Below, piece by piece: positions 1 through 8,972 of a DNA stretch of 64,000 bases. A program made the translations under genes and the position numbers. Numbering within the stretch: the first letter of the stretch is position 1; every line of letters starts with the position of its first letter. Origin of the DNA: Flavobacterium cutihirudinis (lineage in GTDB: Bacteria > Bacteroidota > Bacteroidia > Flavobacteriales > Flavobacteriaceae); NCBI RefSeq assembly GCF_003385895.1, contig NZ_QRDQ01000007.1:1265120-1329119 (forward strand), read 5' to 3'. The notes beneath the pieces were generated by a model. That model saw only the letters and a list, made by a program, of their open reading frames with translations, was not told the DNA's origin and did no database searches.

Positions 1-3
1 TAT

Positions 4-41
4 AAAAAAAGAGGTTCAGTAAAAACTGAACCTCTTTTTTG
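4..41 (-). terminator. Rho-independent terminator after ccsBA
   Basis: A 16-bp perfect stem (AAAAAAGAGGTTCAGT paired with its complement) encloses a 4-base loop. It has A/T tracts on both sides, so it can work in both directions. It lies 30 bases past the stop of the cytochrome c assembly gene. Confidence 0.85.
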
Positions 42-71
42 TCTGAATTAATAATTATTTACCTGTATAAA

Positions 72-3000
72 TTATTTCTTCTTTACTTTTTTGCTTTTAT
101 AGTATTTATGATATTTCGGATAAGTCAAAGCCCCAATTATCGCTATTGTTCCCATTGAATAATAAATCCAACTTAGTGAATGTGCTTCTCCACTTGCGTA
201 CGAGTGTAAACCAACTAAATGGAAGTTTACCCCATAATACGTGAACAAAATCGAAATAAAGCCAAACATACTCATTAAATTGAAAAACCATTTTCCTCTT
301 AATGCAGGAACAAAACGAGCGTGAATAATAAAAGCATAGACCATGATAGAGATTAAAGCCCAGGTTTCTTTTGGATCCCATCCCCAGTAGCGTCCCCAGC
401 TTTCGTTTGCCCATTGACCTCCTAAAAAGTTTCCAATCGTTAACATGATTAAACCAATAGTCAATGCCATTTCGTTAATGTATGTAACTTCCTTAATATT
501 CAATTCCATTTTTGCTTTATTCTTTTCATTGGTAAAGAAAATAAGTACCAAAGCCACAAAACCTAAAATCATTCCGAGTGCAAATGGTCCGTAACTTGCC
601 ACGATAACTGCAACGTGAATCATCAACCAATATGAATTAAGAACTGGCTGTAAGTTTGCAATTTCCGGATCTATCCAGTTCATGTAAGCTGCCATTAAAA
701 TCATTGCCGTTACGAAAGCTGATGAAGCGACAGTTAATTTAGATTTCCTATCAAAAGCCAAACCGAAGAACATTGTTGCCCAAGCCACATAAACAATCGA
801 TTCATAAGCATTACTCCACGGTGCGTGTCCTGAAATATACCATCTTGCAATTAATCCTAAAGTATGAAGAGCAAACAAAAGCCCAACTATAATATGGAAA
901 GCATTTATAGTAATGCGAAGCCATTTTTTCTCAAAAAAGATATTTAAAATGGTAAAAATCAGCATCAGAATTGATACAGTTATATACCAATATGGTAATA
1001 CTTTAAAAACATCATATTTATTATACGCAATCTCGGCATCAATCTTTTGTTCGCTTGGACGAACTTTAGCACCAAATTTCTTTTGGAAACCATTTATACT
1101 TTCTACCAATTGATCGGCTGTATCCCAGTTTTTTGAAATAGAAGCATTATTTAAAGCACTAAAATATAACGGCAGGATTTGTTTTACGTAAGTAGAATCC
1201 ATTCCTTTAAAGCCATTATTATCACGCTCTAAATAAGAAACCCATTTGTGATTTGGATCATTTGGCACAGGAAATATTTTCAAAATACTTCCGCTTAAAG
1301 CAGATTCCATTAAGTTTACTTTCTTATCTGTTTCGATAAAATCCTTCTCAAACTGGTTTGGATTAGCAGCTTTGTAAGCAGCATCTAAATAAGGAGAAAG
1401 TTTGTAGTTACCTTGTGCATCAAAAAATTGAACAAACGGAGCTCGTTTAGCATCTTTATCAACTCCAATAATTTTACGAATGCTGTCGTTTCCTGCTCTT
1501 AAATGAATAAGCGGAACCTGAATCCAAACCTGTGCATATTGTGTGATAGACAAGAATACTTGATCAGAATTCATTCCGTTGTATGTGTCGCTTTGACTTA
1601 CTTTACGAAGTAATTCAGAAGAGAACGTATTAACAGGCTTCATTCTTCCGCCCGCATCCTGAATAATCAAGCGGCCAAATTTTGCAGCATGAGATTCCGG
1701 AGCTTTATAAATAGTCAATAAAGAATCTATTTGTTTCTGACTTGGCGCTGCTGTTACATGATTTGCATGATCATTAGGATCTGCAGTTTTGTGTTCATGC
1801 TCGTGTACATGACCTGGTGTGTGAACATGTGGTTCAGTAGTTTGAGCAAAACCACTTAAACTAAACATCAAAACTAAAATAGTAATTAGTTTTTCTTTCT
1901 TCTTTTTCACATTATCTAACTTACGTTTCAGATCAGCGAAACGAGAATGTTTGGTAAACATAATGGCCATTAAGCCGAAGAACAACATGAAATAACCTAA
2001 GTAAGTAATTGAAGTTCCCCAGAAATCATGATTAACTGATAATACTGTTCCTTTCTCATCCGGATCAAATGAAGACTGGAAAAAACGATATCCTTTGTGA
2101 TCTAAAACGTGATTCATGTAGATGTCCGCGTCAAAAGTTTCTGTAGAATCCAAAACTGTTACTTTACTTTCAAAAGCAGAATAACTCTTCTCTGTTCCTG
2201 GATATTTTGTAGCAATAAAATCATTCAAACGAACTTTAAAAGGCAGAATATATGCTTTACTTCCAAAGAATAAGCTATATTCAATTTTACCAATTTTCAC
2301 TGTTTGCGGCTCGCCTACACTTCCTTTAGAACCTAAAAGACGAACTTCTTTTTCCTGACCATCTGCTTTTACTTTTACAATTAAAGCATCTGAATGTGAT
2401 TTTGCTTTAAAATCATTGTTTGATTCATAATCTACAATTCCTTTTACCGGTGGATCAGGGAAAACAATTCTAATATCTCCAATGCTGTAAAGTGAACGCA
2501 TCATTAAAGGCTCTACTTTATCTTTAGAAACTGTACCTTTCAATTTATCAGCCATTCTCATAAATTCTCCTTCAAATGGCGTTTGAATCGTGTATGTGTC
2601 TCCTGTAGTATTAATATTAATTGCTCCGTCAGTTTGTTTATTTAATGCAAACAATACATTATGGATATTTTGAACTTCACCTTCTTTTAAAAAGTGTTCT
2701 TCACGTCCGCCGGCACCAGCTTCAACTAATTTTAAATAAAGTGTTCCTTTTGGGTCAGGTTTTATTGTTTCTTTAGCTCCCATGATGTAGTTTACATAAC
2801 TTACTTCAAAAGGAGTTTCGTCGAACTTTCCTGAAAGGGTAAAATCATTATTAGTAACCGGAGACAGCAAAAGGCTTTTATCAAAAACTCTACGTTTCAT
2901 TTCACCTTTATACTCACCATCAGCAAAGACGGTTATAAAAGTTTTATCTGAGTAAATTTGATTCTCTGCAGCACCTTCACGAATTGGCATCATTCCTTCA

Positions 3001-3302
3001 TAACTGATGTAACGTGTAATAAAAGCTCCTAAAATAATAAACACAAAGGCAATATGAAGTAAAAAAGTTGCCCACTTTTCTTTTTTAAGTAATTGGTAAC
3101 GCTTGATATTCCCGAAGAAATTAATCATAAAAATGGCCATTATAGCCTCAAACCACCAAGTATTGTAAATTAAAATTCTAGCTGTATCTGTATTGTATTT
3201 ACTTTCGATAAAAGTTCCAATACCCATTGCGATTGCAAATGTTAAAAAAAGAACGGCCATTAAGCGTGTAGAAAACAAAAAAGAGAATATTTTTTTATCC
3301 AT
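72..3302 (-). CDS. ccsBA: Fused ResB/CcsA cytochrome c biogenesis protein
   Basis: This is a 1076-residue inner-membrane protein of system II cytochrome c maturation, expected to export heme and attach it to apocytochromes. The N-terminal third is ResB/CcsB-like: three membrane segments within the first 100 residues, a large extracytoplasmic domain, then a further membrane segment near residue 430. The C-terminal third is CcsA-like, with about seven membrane segments and the tryptophan-rich heme motif WGWDPKETWAL near residue 970. Between them, around residues 475-520, is a signal-peptide-like stretch ending SGFAQ followed by a His-rich run (HVHTPGHVHEHEH), which suggests fusion of two once separate proteins. 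The ATG at 3302 is chosen over an in-frame TTG at 3362 because that TTG is the likely -33 element of the promoter. The fused form is usual in Bacteroidota. Confidence 0.92.
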   Translation of the reverse strand: MDKKIFSFLFSTRLMAVLFLTFAIAMGIGTFIESKYNTDTARILIYNTWWFEAIMAIFMINFFGNIKRYQLLKKEKWATFLLHIAFVFIILGAFITRYISYEGMMPIREGAAENQIYSDKTFITVFADGEYKGEMKRRVFDKSLLLSPVTNNDFTLSGKFDETPFEVSYVNYIMGAKETIKPDPKGTLYLKLVEAGAGGREEHFLKEGEVQNIHNVLFALNKQTDGAININTTGDTYTIQTPFEGEFMRMADKLKGTVSKDKVEPLMMRSLYSIGDIRIVFPDPPVKGIVDYESNNDFKAKSHSDALIVKVKADGQEKEVRLLGSKGSVGEPQTVKIGKIEYSLFFGSKAYILPFKVRLNDFIATKYPGTEKSYSAFESKVTVLDSTETFDADIYMNHVLDHKGYRFFQSSFDPDEKGTVLSVNHDFWGTSITYLGYFMLFFGLMAIMFTKHSRFADLKRKLDNVKKKKEKLITILVLMFSLSGFAQTTEPHVHTPGHVHEHEHKTADPNDHANHVTAAPSQKQIDSLLTIYKAPESHAAKFGRLIIQDAGGRMKPVNTFSSELLRKVSQSDTYNGMNSDQVFLSITQYAQVWIQVPLIHLRAGNDSIRKIIGVDKDAKRAPFVQFFDAQGNYKLSPYLDAAYKAANPNQFEKDFIETDKKVNLMESALSGSILKIFPVPNDPNHKWVSYLERDNNGFKGMDSTYVKQILPLYFSALNNASISKNWDTADQLVESINGFQKKFGAKVRPSEQKIDAEIAYNKYDVFKVLPYWYITVSILMLIFTILNIFFEKKWLRITINAFHIIVGLLFALHTLGLIARWYISGHAPWSNAYESIVYVAWATMFFGLAFDRKSKLTVASSAFVTAMILMAAYMNWIDPEIANLQPVLNSYWLMIHVAVIVASYGPFALGMILGFVALVLIFFTNEKNKAKMELNIKEVTYINEMALTIGLIMLTIGNFLGGQWANESWGRYWGWDPKETWALISIMVYAFIIHARFVPALRGKWFFNLMSMFGFISILFTYYGVNFHLVGLHSYASGEAHSLSWIYYSMGTIAIIGALTYPKYHKYYKSKKVKKK

Positions 3303-3333
3303 TTTTGAGGAATTACATTGTATAAAAGTGCCA

Positions 3334-3362
3334 CAAAAGTACTTAAAAATGTTGAGTTCCAA
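3334..3362 (-). promoter_or_regulatory. Promoter of ccsBA
   Basis: On the minus strand a TTG (3360-3362), an 18-base spacer and TACTTTTG (3334-3341) match the Bacteroidota TTG/TAnnTTTG promoter. It gives a leader of roughly 25-30 bases before the ATG at 3302. Confidence 0.65.
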
Positions 3363-3467
3363 TATTTGTCAGTTGTTAATAAAAACTAAAAAATGGAGCG
3401 CTTTTTTAGAAAAAGAGAATTTACAAATAAGTCTATTACTACAAAATCAAACTCTTTGATAATTTCT

Positions 3468-3496
3468 TTGGATTTCAATAATTTTTTATAGATTTG
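3468..3496 (+). promoter_or_regulatory. Promoter of the GH28 gene
   Basis: TTG (3468-3470), an 18-base spacer and TAGATTTG (3489-3496) match the Bacteroidota -33/-7 pattern. The predicted transcript starts about 100 bases before the ATG at 3607. Confidence 0.6.
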
Positions 3497-3510
3497 TGTA
3501 ATCGATTACA
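3497..3510 (+). promoter_or_regulatory. LacI-family (cre-like) operator candidate
   Basis: TGTAATCGATTACA is a perfect 14-bp palindrome directly after the -7 element, so it would cover the transcription start. It fits the general LacI/CcpA-family operator shape TGnAAnCGnTTnCA. Repression lifted by pectin fragments is the natural guess, but no LacI gene is present in the window. Confidence 0.55.
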
Positions 3511-3606
3511 TTTTTAAAATATTTATTATCATTGTCATTATTAAGCAGCCACTAACGTTTTAAATATACCATTAACCACCAACCAAGCCTATTAAAACTA
3601 ATTTAA

Positions 3607-5286
3607 ATGAAATCCATAACAATCAACTTTATCGCTTTGTTCTCGCTAATTATTTCCAGCGTAGCAAACCGAACTCTTGCCCAAAATTCAAAATCAAATG
3701 ATTCTTATAAAGGTATTGAGTTCAAAATGACAAAAATTCCAGAGCCTGTAATTCCAAAAAATTCTGTAAGTATTACAGATTTTGGAGCAGTAAACGGTGG
3801 TTATGTTTTAAACACAAAGGCTTTCGCCGATGCTATAGAAGCTCTTTCAAAGAAAGGCGGAGGAAAAGTAATTATTCCACCCGGAATTTGGCTTACAGGT
3901 CCAATTATTTTGAAAAGCAACATCGAACTGCACGCCCAAACTGGCGCATTGATAAAATTTTCAACGGATAAAAGCTTATATCCAATTATCGAAACTAGTT
4001 TTGAAGGTTTAAATACATGGAGATGCCTCTCTCCTATTTACGGAAAGAATCTTGAGAATGTTGCTTTTACAGGAAATGGAGTTTGGGACGGTTCCGGCGA
4101 GGTTTGGCGTATGCTTAAAAAAGAAAAAGTAACTGAAAGTCAATGGAAAAAAGTAATAACTTCCGGTGGTGTGCTTAACGAATCAAAGACAAGTTGGTAT
4201 CCATCTGAACAATATTTAAAAGGAAATAAAAATGCAGATCAAAATGTACGTTCAGATTTAAAAACTAAAGAACAATTTGAAGAAATTCATGATTTTCTTC
4301 GTCCAGTGTTGGTTAGTATTCAAAATAGTAAACGAGTTCTTTTTGACGGTCCTGTTTTTCAGAATTCACCAGCTTGGAATATTCATCCACTGATGGTTGA
4401 AGATTTAATTATTCGAAATATAACAGTTCGAAATCCCTGGTATTCCCAAAATGGCGACGGACTTGATGTTGAATCCTGTAAAAATGTTTTAATCGAAAAT
4501 TCAAGTTTTGATGTTGGAGACGACGCAATTTGCATTAAAGCCGGCAAGGACAAAGACGGCCGTGATCGTGCTGTTCCGTGTGAAAACATCATTGTAAAAA
4601 ACAATATTGTTTACCATGGTCATGGCGGTGTAACGGTTGGAAGTGAAATGTCGGGAGGTGTAAAAAAACTTCATGTTTCTAATTGTTCTTTTATGGGAAC
4701 TGATGTAGGCTTGCGTTTTAAAAGTACCCGCGGACGTGGTGGAATTGTCGAAAACATCTTTATTTCGGATATTTATATGACCGATATTCCTTCTCAAGCG
4801 ATTTCATTTGATTTGTATTATGGCGGAAAATCTATTGCAGAAACATTGGCGGAAGGTGGTGTTCGAAATAAAACAATGCCTGTTAGTATCGAAACACCTC
4901 AATTTAAAAACATATCAATTAAAAATGTGACAATCGCAGGAGCTTATCAAGCTGTATTTTTGCAAGGTTTACCTGAAATGAATCTGGAAAACATAGAAAT
5001 TTCTAACTTGATCGCTAAAGCAGAAAATGGTTTTTCAATAATCGATGCAAACGGAATAAAAATTACCAATGCTAAACTGGATATCGAGAAACCAACCGTT
5101 TTTGAAATTTATAACGGAAAAAATATTTCTTTTAAGAATGTTGAATTCAGTTCAAAATCAGAAAAAGCCATTTCAATCAATGGTGAAGGAAGTCATAATA
5201 TAGAATTTGTCAAAAATGTAAATTTTGATTTTTCTAAAATAATTTCAATTGGCGCAGAGGTTTCAAAAGGCGCTGTAAAATTCTAA
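3607..5286 (+). CDS. Glycoside hydrolase family 28 (polygalacturonase-like)
   Basis: This is a 559-residue secreted enzyme likely to hydrolyse galacturonan-type linkages in pectin. It has an N-terminal signal peptide of about 26 residues ending LAQ, then a right-handed beta-helix. GH28 hallmarks follow in order: NGDGLDVES near residue 281 (first catalytic Asp), GDDAICIKAG near 305 (paired catalytic Asp), HGHGG near 338 and an RFK substrate-binding motif (LRFKSTRGRGG) near 368. It stands alone with its own promoter, operator candidate and terminator. No SusC/SusD pair or other pectinase is adjacent, so it is not part of a visible polysaccharide-utilisation locus. The exact substrate (homogalacturonan, rhamnogalacturonan or a decorated oligosaccharide) cannot be read from the sequence. 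Confidence 0.92.
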   Translation: MKSITINFIALFSLIISSVANRTLAQNSKSNDSYKGIEFKMTKIPEPVIPKNSVSITDFGAVNGGYVLNTKAFADAIEALSKKGGGKVIIPPGIWLTGPIILKSNIELHAQTGALIKFSTDKSLYPIIETSFEGLNTWRCLSPIYGKNLENVAFTGNGVWDGSGEVWRMLKKEKVTESQWKKVITSGGVLNESKTSWYPSEQYLKGNKNADQNVRSDLKTKEQFEEIHDFLRPVLVSIQNSKRVLFDGPVFQNSPAWNIHPLMVEDLIIRNITVRNPWYSQNGDGLDVESCKNVLIENSSFDVGDDAICIKAGKDKDGRDRAVPCENIIVKNNIVYHGHGGVTVGSEMSGGVKKLHVSNCSFMGTDVGLRFKSTRGRGGIVENIFISDIYMTDIPSQAISFDLYYGGKSIAETLAEGGVRNKTMPVSIETPQFKNISIKNVTIAGAYQAVFLQGLPEMNLENIEISNLIAKAENGFSIIDANGIKITNAKLDIEKPTVFEIYNGKNISFKNVEFSSKSEKAISINGEGSHNIEFVKNVNFDFSKIISIGAEVSKGAVKF

Positions 5287-5308
5287 AAAGATTAAAACCA
5301 AAGAACTA

Positions 5309-5346
5309 AACCCGCTTTCTTATAAATAATTAAGGAGCGGGTTTTT
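5309..5346 (+). terminator. Terminator of the GH28 gene
   Basis: AACCCGCT pairs with AGCGGGTT across a loop of about 20 bases and is followed by a T run. Confidence 0.75.
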
Positions 5347-5432
5347 CAATTCTTAGAAAAGGAAAGAATAAATGAAGTTTAAAATTCTATCTAAACGAAA
5401 ATAAACCAATCCGCTTTTAAAAAAAATAATGT

Positions 5433-5440
5433 TAATTTTG
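5433..5440 (+). promoter_or_regulatory. -7 element, possibly of a leaderless transcript
   Basis: TAATTTTG matches TAnnTTTG and ends only 4 bases before the ATG at 5445, so the transcript could begin at or beside the start codon. No clear TTG -33 element was found at the expected distance. Confidence 0.4.
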
Positions 5441-5444
5441 TCGT

Positions 5445-6206
5445 ATGATTCGACTATCAATAATTGGTTCCGGAAATGTAGCGCAACATTTAATTAAAGC
5501 TTTCATAAAAAGTGAAGCTGTCGAAATTGTGCAGGTTTTTTCGAGAAAAAAAGAAGTTTTATTTCCAATTATTGACCCATCTAAAATTATTTCTGCTTTT
5601 GCCGATTTAAAGCGAGCTGATTTATACATCATTGCAGTGTCAGACGATGCTATTGCTGAAGTTTCTCAACAATTGCCTTTCCAAAACCGACTTGTAGTAC
5701 ATACCTCTGGTGCCGCTCCTATCGATACATTAGATTCAAAAAATCGTCGAGGCGTTTTTTATCCGCTTCAGACTTTTTCTAAAAATAAAACTGTTGATTT
5801 TTCAACAATTCCAATGTGCTTGGAAGCTGAAAATACGATCGATTTTGATCTCTTAGAAAAAACAGCAAAGAGTATTTCAAAGGCTGTTTTTGCTATTGAT
5901 TCGGAACAGCGAAAAGCACTTCATGTTGCAGCCGTTTTTGTGAATAATTTCACGAATCATCTTTACCAAATCGGAAAGGACATTTGCGATGAACATCGTG
6001 TTCCTTTCAAAGTATTAAAACCTTTAATTAAGGAAACTGCAGAAAAAATCAATGCGCTGGAACCAATCGATGCACAAACAGGTCCCGCTAAACGCAATGA
6101 CTCCGGTACTATAGAAGCCCATTTGGCGCTTTTATCCAATGAAAATCAAAAGAATATTTATAAAATACTAACACAATCTATACAGAATAATGGCAAAAAG
6201 TTATAA
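5445..6206 (+). CDS. Rossmann-fold DUF2520 protein
   Basis: This 253-residue cytoplasmic protein has an N-terminal NAD(P)-type Rossmann fold with the motif IGSGNVAQHL at residues 6-15. It is followed by an all-helical C-terminal domain of the DUF2520 kind (AVFVNNFTNHLYQIG near residue 165; GPAKRNDSGTIEAHL near 213). The arrangement resembles ketopantoate reductase and F420-dependent reductases, so an oxidoreductase role is plausible but the substrate is unknown. The 3' end overlaps the next gene by 17 bases, and the pair is probably co-transcribed with the KdsC-like phosphatase. Confidence 0.85.
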   Translation: MIRLSIIGSGNVAQHLIKAFIKSEAVEIVQVFSRKKEVLFPIIDPSKIISAFADLKRADLYIIAVSDDAIAEVSQQLPFQNRLVVHTSGAAPIDTLDSKNRRGVFYPLQTFSKNKTVDFSTIPMCLEAENTIDFDLLEKTAKSISKAVFAIDSEQRKALHVAAVFVNNFTNHLYQIGKDICDEHRVPFKVLKPLIKETAEKINALEPIDAQTGPAKRNDSGTIEAHLALLSNENQKNIYKILTQSIQNNGKKL

Positions 6207-6717
6207 AGAAATAATGAACGACATCACCACTTTTATTTTTGACGTTGATGGCGTACTTACAGACAGTTCGGTTTTTGTAACCAATGAAGGTGAAATGCTT
6301 CGCACGATGAATATTCGTGACGGCTATGCAATGAAAGCGGCAATAGAAAGCGGTTACAATGTTTGCATTATTTCTGGTGGAAGCAACGACGGAGTACGTA
6401 TTCGTCTAAATAATTTGGGTGTTAAAGATGTACATTTAGGAACTCCGGATAAAGTGCAAACTTTTAAAGACTATATCAGTACCAACAATATAAATCCAGA
6501 ACATGTGTTGTATATGGGTGATGATATTCCTGATTTTCATGTTATGAAATTGGTTGGACTGCCAGCCTCTCCTCAAGATGCAAGCCCGGAAATTAAAAAT
6601 ATCTGTCGCTATATTTCGCACGTAAAAGGTGGGCGTGGTGCTGCACGTGATGTAATTGAACAAGTAATGAAAGTGCAGGGTAAATGGATGGAATATTTTA
6701 ATGGAAAACACGACTAA
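6190..6717 (+). CDS. kdsC: HAD phosphatase, KdsC-like
   Basis: This 175-residue capless HAD phosphatase has nucleophile D18 and acid/base D20 in FDVDGVLTD, motif II ISGGSN near residue 59, and motif III GDDIPDFHVM near 117. It also has the KdsC-type C-terminus GGRGAARDVIEQVM. The family releases phosphate from 3-deoxy-manno-octulosonate 8-phosphate to make Kdo for lipopolysaccharide. Length and motifs fit well, but N-acylneuraminate 9-phosphate phosphatases are close relatives and no other Kdo gene is nearby. The ATG at 6190 overlaps DUF2520; an internal ATG at 6214 would avoid the overlap and still keep the catalytic motif. Confidence 0.82.
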   Translation: MAKSYKEIMNDITTFIFDVDGVLTDSSVFVTNEGEMLRTMNIRDGYAMKAAIESGYNVCIISGGSNDGVRIRLNNLGVKDVHLGTPDKVQTFKDYISTNNINPEHVLYMGDDIPDFHVMKLVGLPASPQDASPEIKNICRYISHVKGGRGAARDVIEQVMKVQGKWMEYFNGKHD

Positions 6718-6720
6718 TAT

Positions 6721-6754
6721 AATTGTGAATTATGAATTGTAAATTGTGAATTAT
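6721..6754. repeat. AATTGTGAATTAT direct repeat
   Basis: The 13-base word AATTGTGAATTAT occurs at 6721-6733 and 6742-6754 (period 21), joined by the related word GAATTGTA. It lies between the KdsC-like gene and the UbiA gene and looks like slippage-type low-complexity spacer. Confidence 0.6.
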
Positions 6755-6813
6755 CACTTTTTGCTGATAACCTTTGCCCCTCTGAACCTCAAAACCTTTG
6801 TAACTTAAAACAA

Positions 6814-7740
6814 ATGAAATATCTAAAACTTGTTCGCTATAAAAATTTGCTTATGCTTGCTTTCATGCAGGTTTTATTTCGTTATGCATTTCTAAAACAA
6901 CAAAATATTCCACTTGCATTGACCGACTGGCAATATGGATTACTAGTTTTAAGTACCGTTTTATTAGCAGCGGCTGGTTATGTAATCAATGATATTTTTG
7001 ACATACCAACAGATATGATCAATAAACCAAATAAGGTTATTATTGGAAAAGGAATTTCAGAAACAAGAGCGTATAACATTTACATTGGGTTAAATATTAC
7101 GGGGGTTGCTATTGGTTTTTATTTATCAAATGTAATTTTGAGACCAAGTTTTGCAACCATCTTTATTTTGATTGCGTCATTGCTTTATTTTTATTCTACG
7201 AGCTTAAAGCAAATAATGATTTTAGGCAATTTTATAGTAGCGCTTCTTTTAGCATTAAGCGTTATAATAATTGGTGTTTTTGATTTGTTTCCTGCTATAG
7301 ATGCTGAAAACCAAGCGCAGATGGCTAGTCTTTTTTCAATTTTAATTGATTATGCCTTATTTGCTTTTATGATTAATTTTATTAGAGAAATAGTTAAAGA
7401 TATTGAAGATGTAAATGGTGATTACAATCAGGGAATGAATACATTACCAATTGCAATAGGAATTAGCAGAGCTGCAAAAATCGCACTAGGATTTGCCATT
7501 ATTCCGTTTATTTTGTCGTTGCTTTACATCAATACTTATTTCATGCAAAACAAACTTTATATCGCTACAATTTATGGGTTTGTTTTTGTTTTGGCACCTT
7601 TATTATATTTTATAGTGAAAATTTTTAGTGCAAAATCTCAGAAAGAATTCCATCATTTGAGTACGGTTCTAAAACTTATTTTGCTTTTCGGAATTTTATC
7701 AATTCTTGTAATTACTCTTAATATCAAGTACAATGCTTAA
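6814..7740 (+). CDS. UbiA-family prenyltransferase
   Basis: This 308-residue membrane protein has about eight or nine hydrophobic segments. The first Asp-rich motif is NDIFDIPTDMINKPNK near residues 60-75 and the second is in DIEDVNGDYNQGMNTLP near residues 190-210. Both chelate magnesium-bound prenyl diphosphate in UbiA enzymes. Bacteroidota members are often labelled geranylgeranylglycerol-phosphate geranylgeranyltransferase, but the acceptor cannot be told from sequence alone; menaquinone-type or lipid acceptors are alternatives. Its last codons overlap the Maf gene by 8 bases, implying translational coupling. Confidence 0.85.
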   Translation: MKYLKLVRYKNLLMLAFMQVLFRYAFLKQQNIPLALTDWQYGLLVLSTVLLAAAGYVINDIFDIPTDMINKPNKVIIGKGISETRAYNIYIGLNITGVAIGFYLSNVILRPSFATIFILIASLLYFYSTSLKQIMILGNFIVALLLALSVIIIGVFDLFPAIDAENQAQMASLFSILIDYALFAFMINFIREIVKDIEDVNGDYNQGMNTLPIAIGISRAAKIALGFAIIPFILSLLYINTYFMQNKLYIATIYGFVFVLAPLLYFIVKIFSAKSQKEFHHLSTVLKLILLFGILSILVITLNIKYNA

Positions 7741-8317
7741 GGAAAAACTTAAAAAATACACTTTGATTCTTGCATCAGGATCACCTAGAAGACAGCAATT
7801 CTTTAAAGATTTGGATCTTGATTTCGAAATTCGCTTAAAGGAAATTGAAGAAATCTACCCGCCTGAATTAAAAGCTGTCGAAATAACTAATTTTTTAGCC
7901 GAATTGAAAGCGAGCGCTTTTGAGGGCGAATTAAAAGAAAATGAAATTTTAGTAACCAGCGATACTATCGTATGGCACAAAAATAAAGCTTTAGGAAAAC
8001 CAAAAAATGCCACAGAAGCTTTTGAAATGATCAAATCCTTGTCAAATACAACTCACGATGTAATCACATCAGTTTGTTTTAAAACAAATACTTCTTCTAC
8101 TCTATTGCATGATGTTACAAAAGTGACATTTAATGACTTGTCAGATGAAGCAATTTTATATTATATAGAGAACTACAAACCGTATGATAAAGCCGGAGCT
8201 TATGGCATTCAGGAATGGTTTGGTTTTATGGCAGTTGCAAAAGTTGAAGGTTCTTATACCAATGTAATGGGGCTTCCAACGGCTAAAGTTTACGAATATT
8301 TGAGTACATTAGTGTAA
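7733..8317 (+). CDS. maf: Maf-family nucleotide pyrophosphatase
   Basis: This 194-residue cytoplasmic house-cleaning enzyme has the Maf signature LASGSPRRQQF at residues 13-23, a conserved SDTIVWHKNKALGKP near residue 82 and the C-terminal motif DKAGAYGIQEW near 155. Family members hydrolyse dTTP/UTP or modified pyrimidine nucleotides to monophosphates; the GAYGIQ motif favours the dTTP/UTP (YhdE) subgroup. It starts inside the end of the UbiA gene and is followed after 11 bases by an MscS gene. Confidence 0.92.
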   Translation: MLKEKLKKYTLILASGSPRRQQFFKDLDLDFEIRLKEIEEIYPPELKAVEITNFLAELKASAFEGELKENEILVTSDTIVWHKNKALGKPKNATEAFEMIKSLSNTTHDVITSVCFKTNTSSTLLHDVTKVTFNDLSDEAILYYIENYKPYDKAGAYGIQEWFGFMAVAKVEGSYTNVMGLPTAKVYEYLSTLV

Positions 8318-8328
8318 AAAATTATTTT

Positions 8329-8859
8329 ATGTTTTCTTTTAAAGAATATAGTCAGGAAATCATTGCTACAATAGTTCTTCTTTTTGCTTTACTGGCATTG
8401 AGAGTTATTATAGCTAAATTGATTAGGCGTTATGCCAGCAGCAGTCAGTTGTTGGAACATCGTACAAATTTGGTGATAAAGTACATTCATTTGCTGATGA
8501 ATATTTTGGTTACAATAAGTTTAATTGTAATTTGGGGAGTTGAAACTAAAGATATTTTCATAACAGTTTCTTCAATTGCAACAGTAATTGGCGTGGCAAT
8601 GTTTGCTCAATGGTCTATACTTAGTAATATCACTTCAGGGATGATTCTTTTTTTTTCATTTCCATTTAAGATTGGAGACACGATAAAAATTCATGATAAA
8701 GATTTTCCTATTGAAGCTGAAATAGAAGATATTAGCGCTTTTCATGTTAACCTAAAAACGAAAGACGGCGAACGAATTATTTTCCCAAATAACCTTCTGC
8801 TTCAAAAAGGAATCTCAATAATGCCAGTTCAATACGAGGAAAAGGAGTTTTTTGATTAA
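8329..8859 (+). CDS. Small MscS-type mechanosensitive channel
   Basis: This 176-residue inner-membrane protein has three hydrophobic segments (about residues 8-27, 45-65 and 80-103), the last being the pore-lining helix. A short beta domain follows with KIGDTIKI and the MscS-typical GERIIFPNNLLLQKGI. It lacks the large cytoplasmic alpha/beta cage of full MscS, as is common for short family members. It probably relieves turgor on osmotic downshift. It lies 11 bases after maf in the same transcription direction. Confidence 0.82.
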   Translation: MFSFKEYSQEIIATIVLLFALLALRVIIAKLIRRYASSSQLLEHRTNLVIKYIHLLMNILVTISLIVIWGVETKDIFITVSSIATVIGVAMFAQWSILSNITSGMILFFSFPFKIGDTIKIHDKDFPIEAEIEDISAFHVNLKTKDGERIIFPNNLLLQKGISIMPVQYEEKEFFD

Positions 8860-8972
8860 AAATGTTAATGGAAATTTTATAAACTAAATACAAAAAGGTA
8901 AAACGAACTTACACTTATAAAGTTTAATATTTGTTTACACCAATTTTAAGTTTATTTAATACTCCAAAAAAA

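Larger units (their letters stand above)
3303..3606. other. Divergent intergenic region
   Basis: This 304-base gap separates ccsBA (minus) from the GH28 gene (plus). It holds one promoter for each gene and a palindromic operator candidate, listed separately. No credible small gene was seen. Confidence 0.6.

Noticed and set aside
106..414. Minus-strand frame inside the CcsA half of ccsBA
   Set aside because: Out-of-frame with the large gene, no family features; coding shadow.
3193..3459. Plus-strand frame spanning the ccsBA start
   Set aside because: Antisense to the real gene and covers its promoter; no recognisable protein.
8931..8972. TTG start for the AI-2E transporter
   Set aside because: The ATG at 8973 gives the usual N-terminus.
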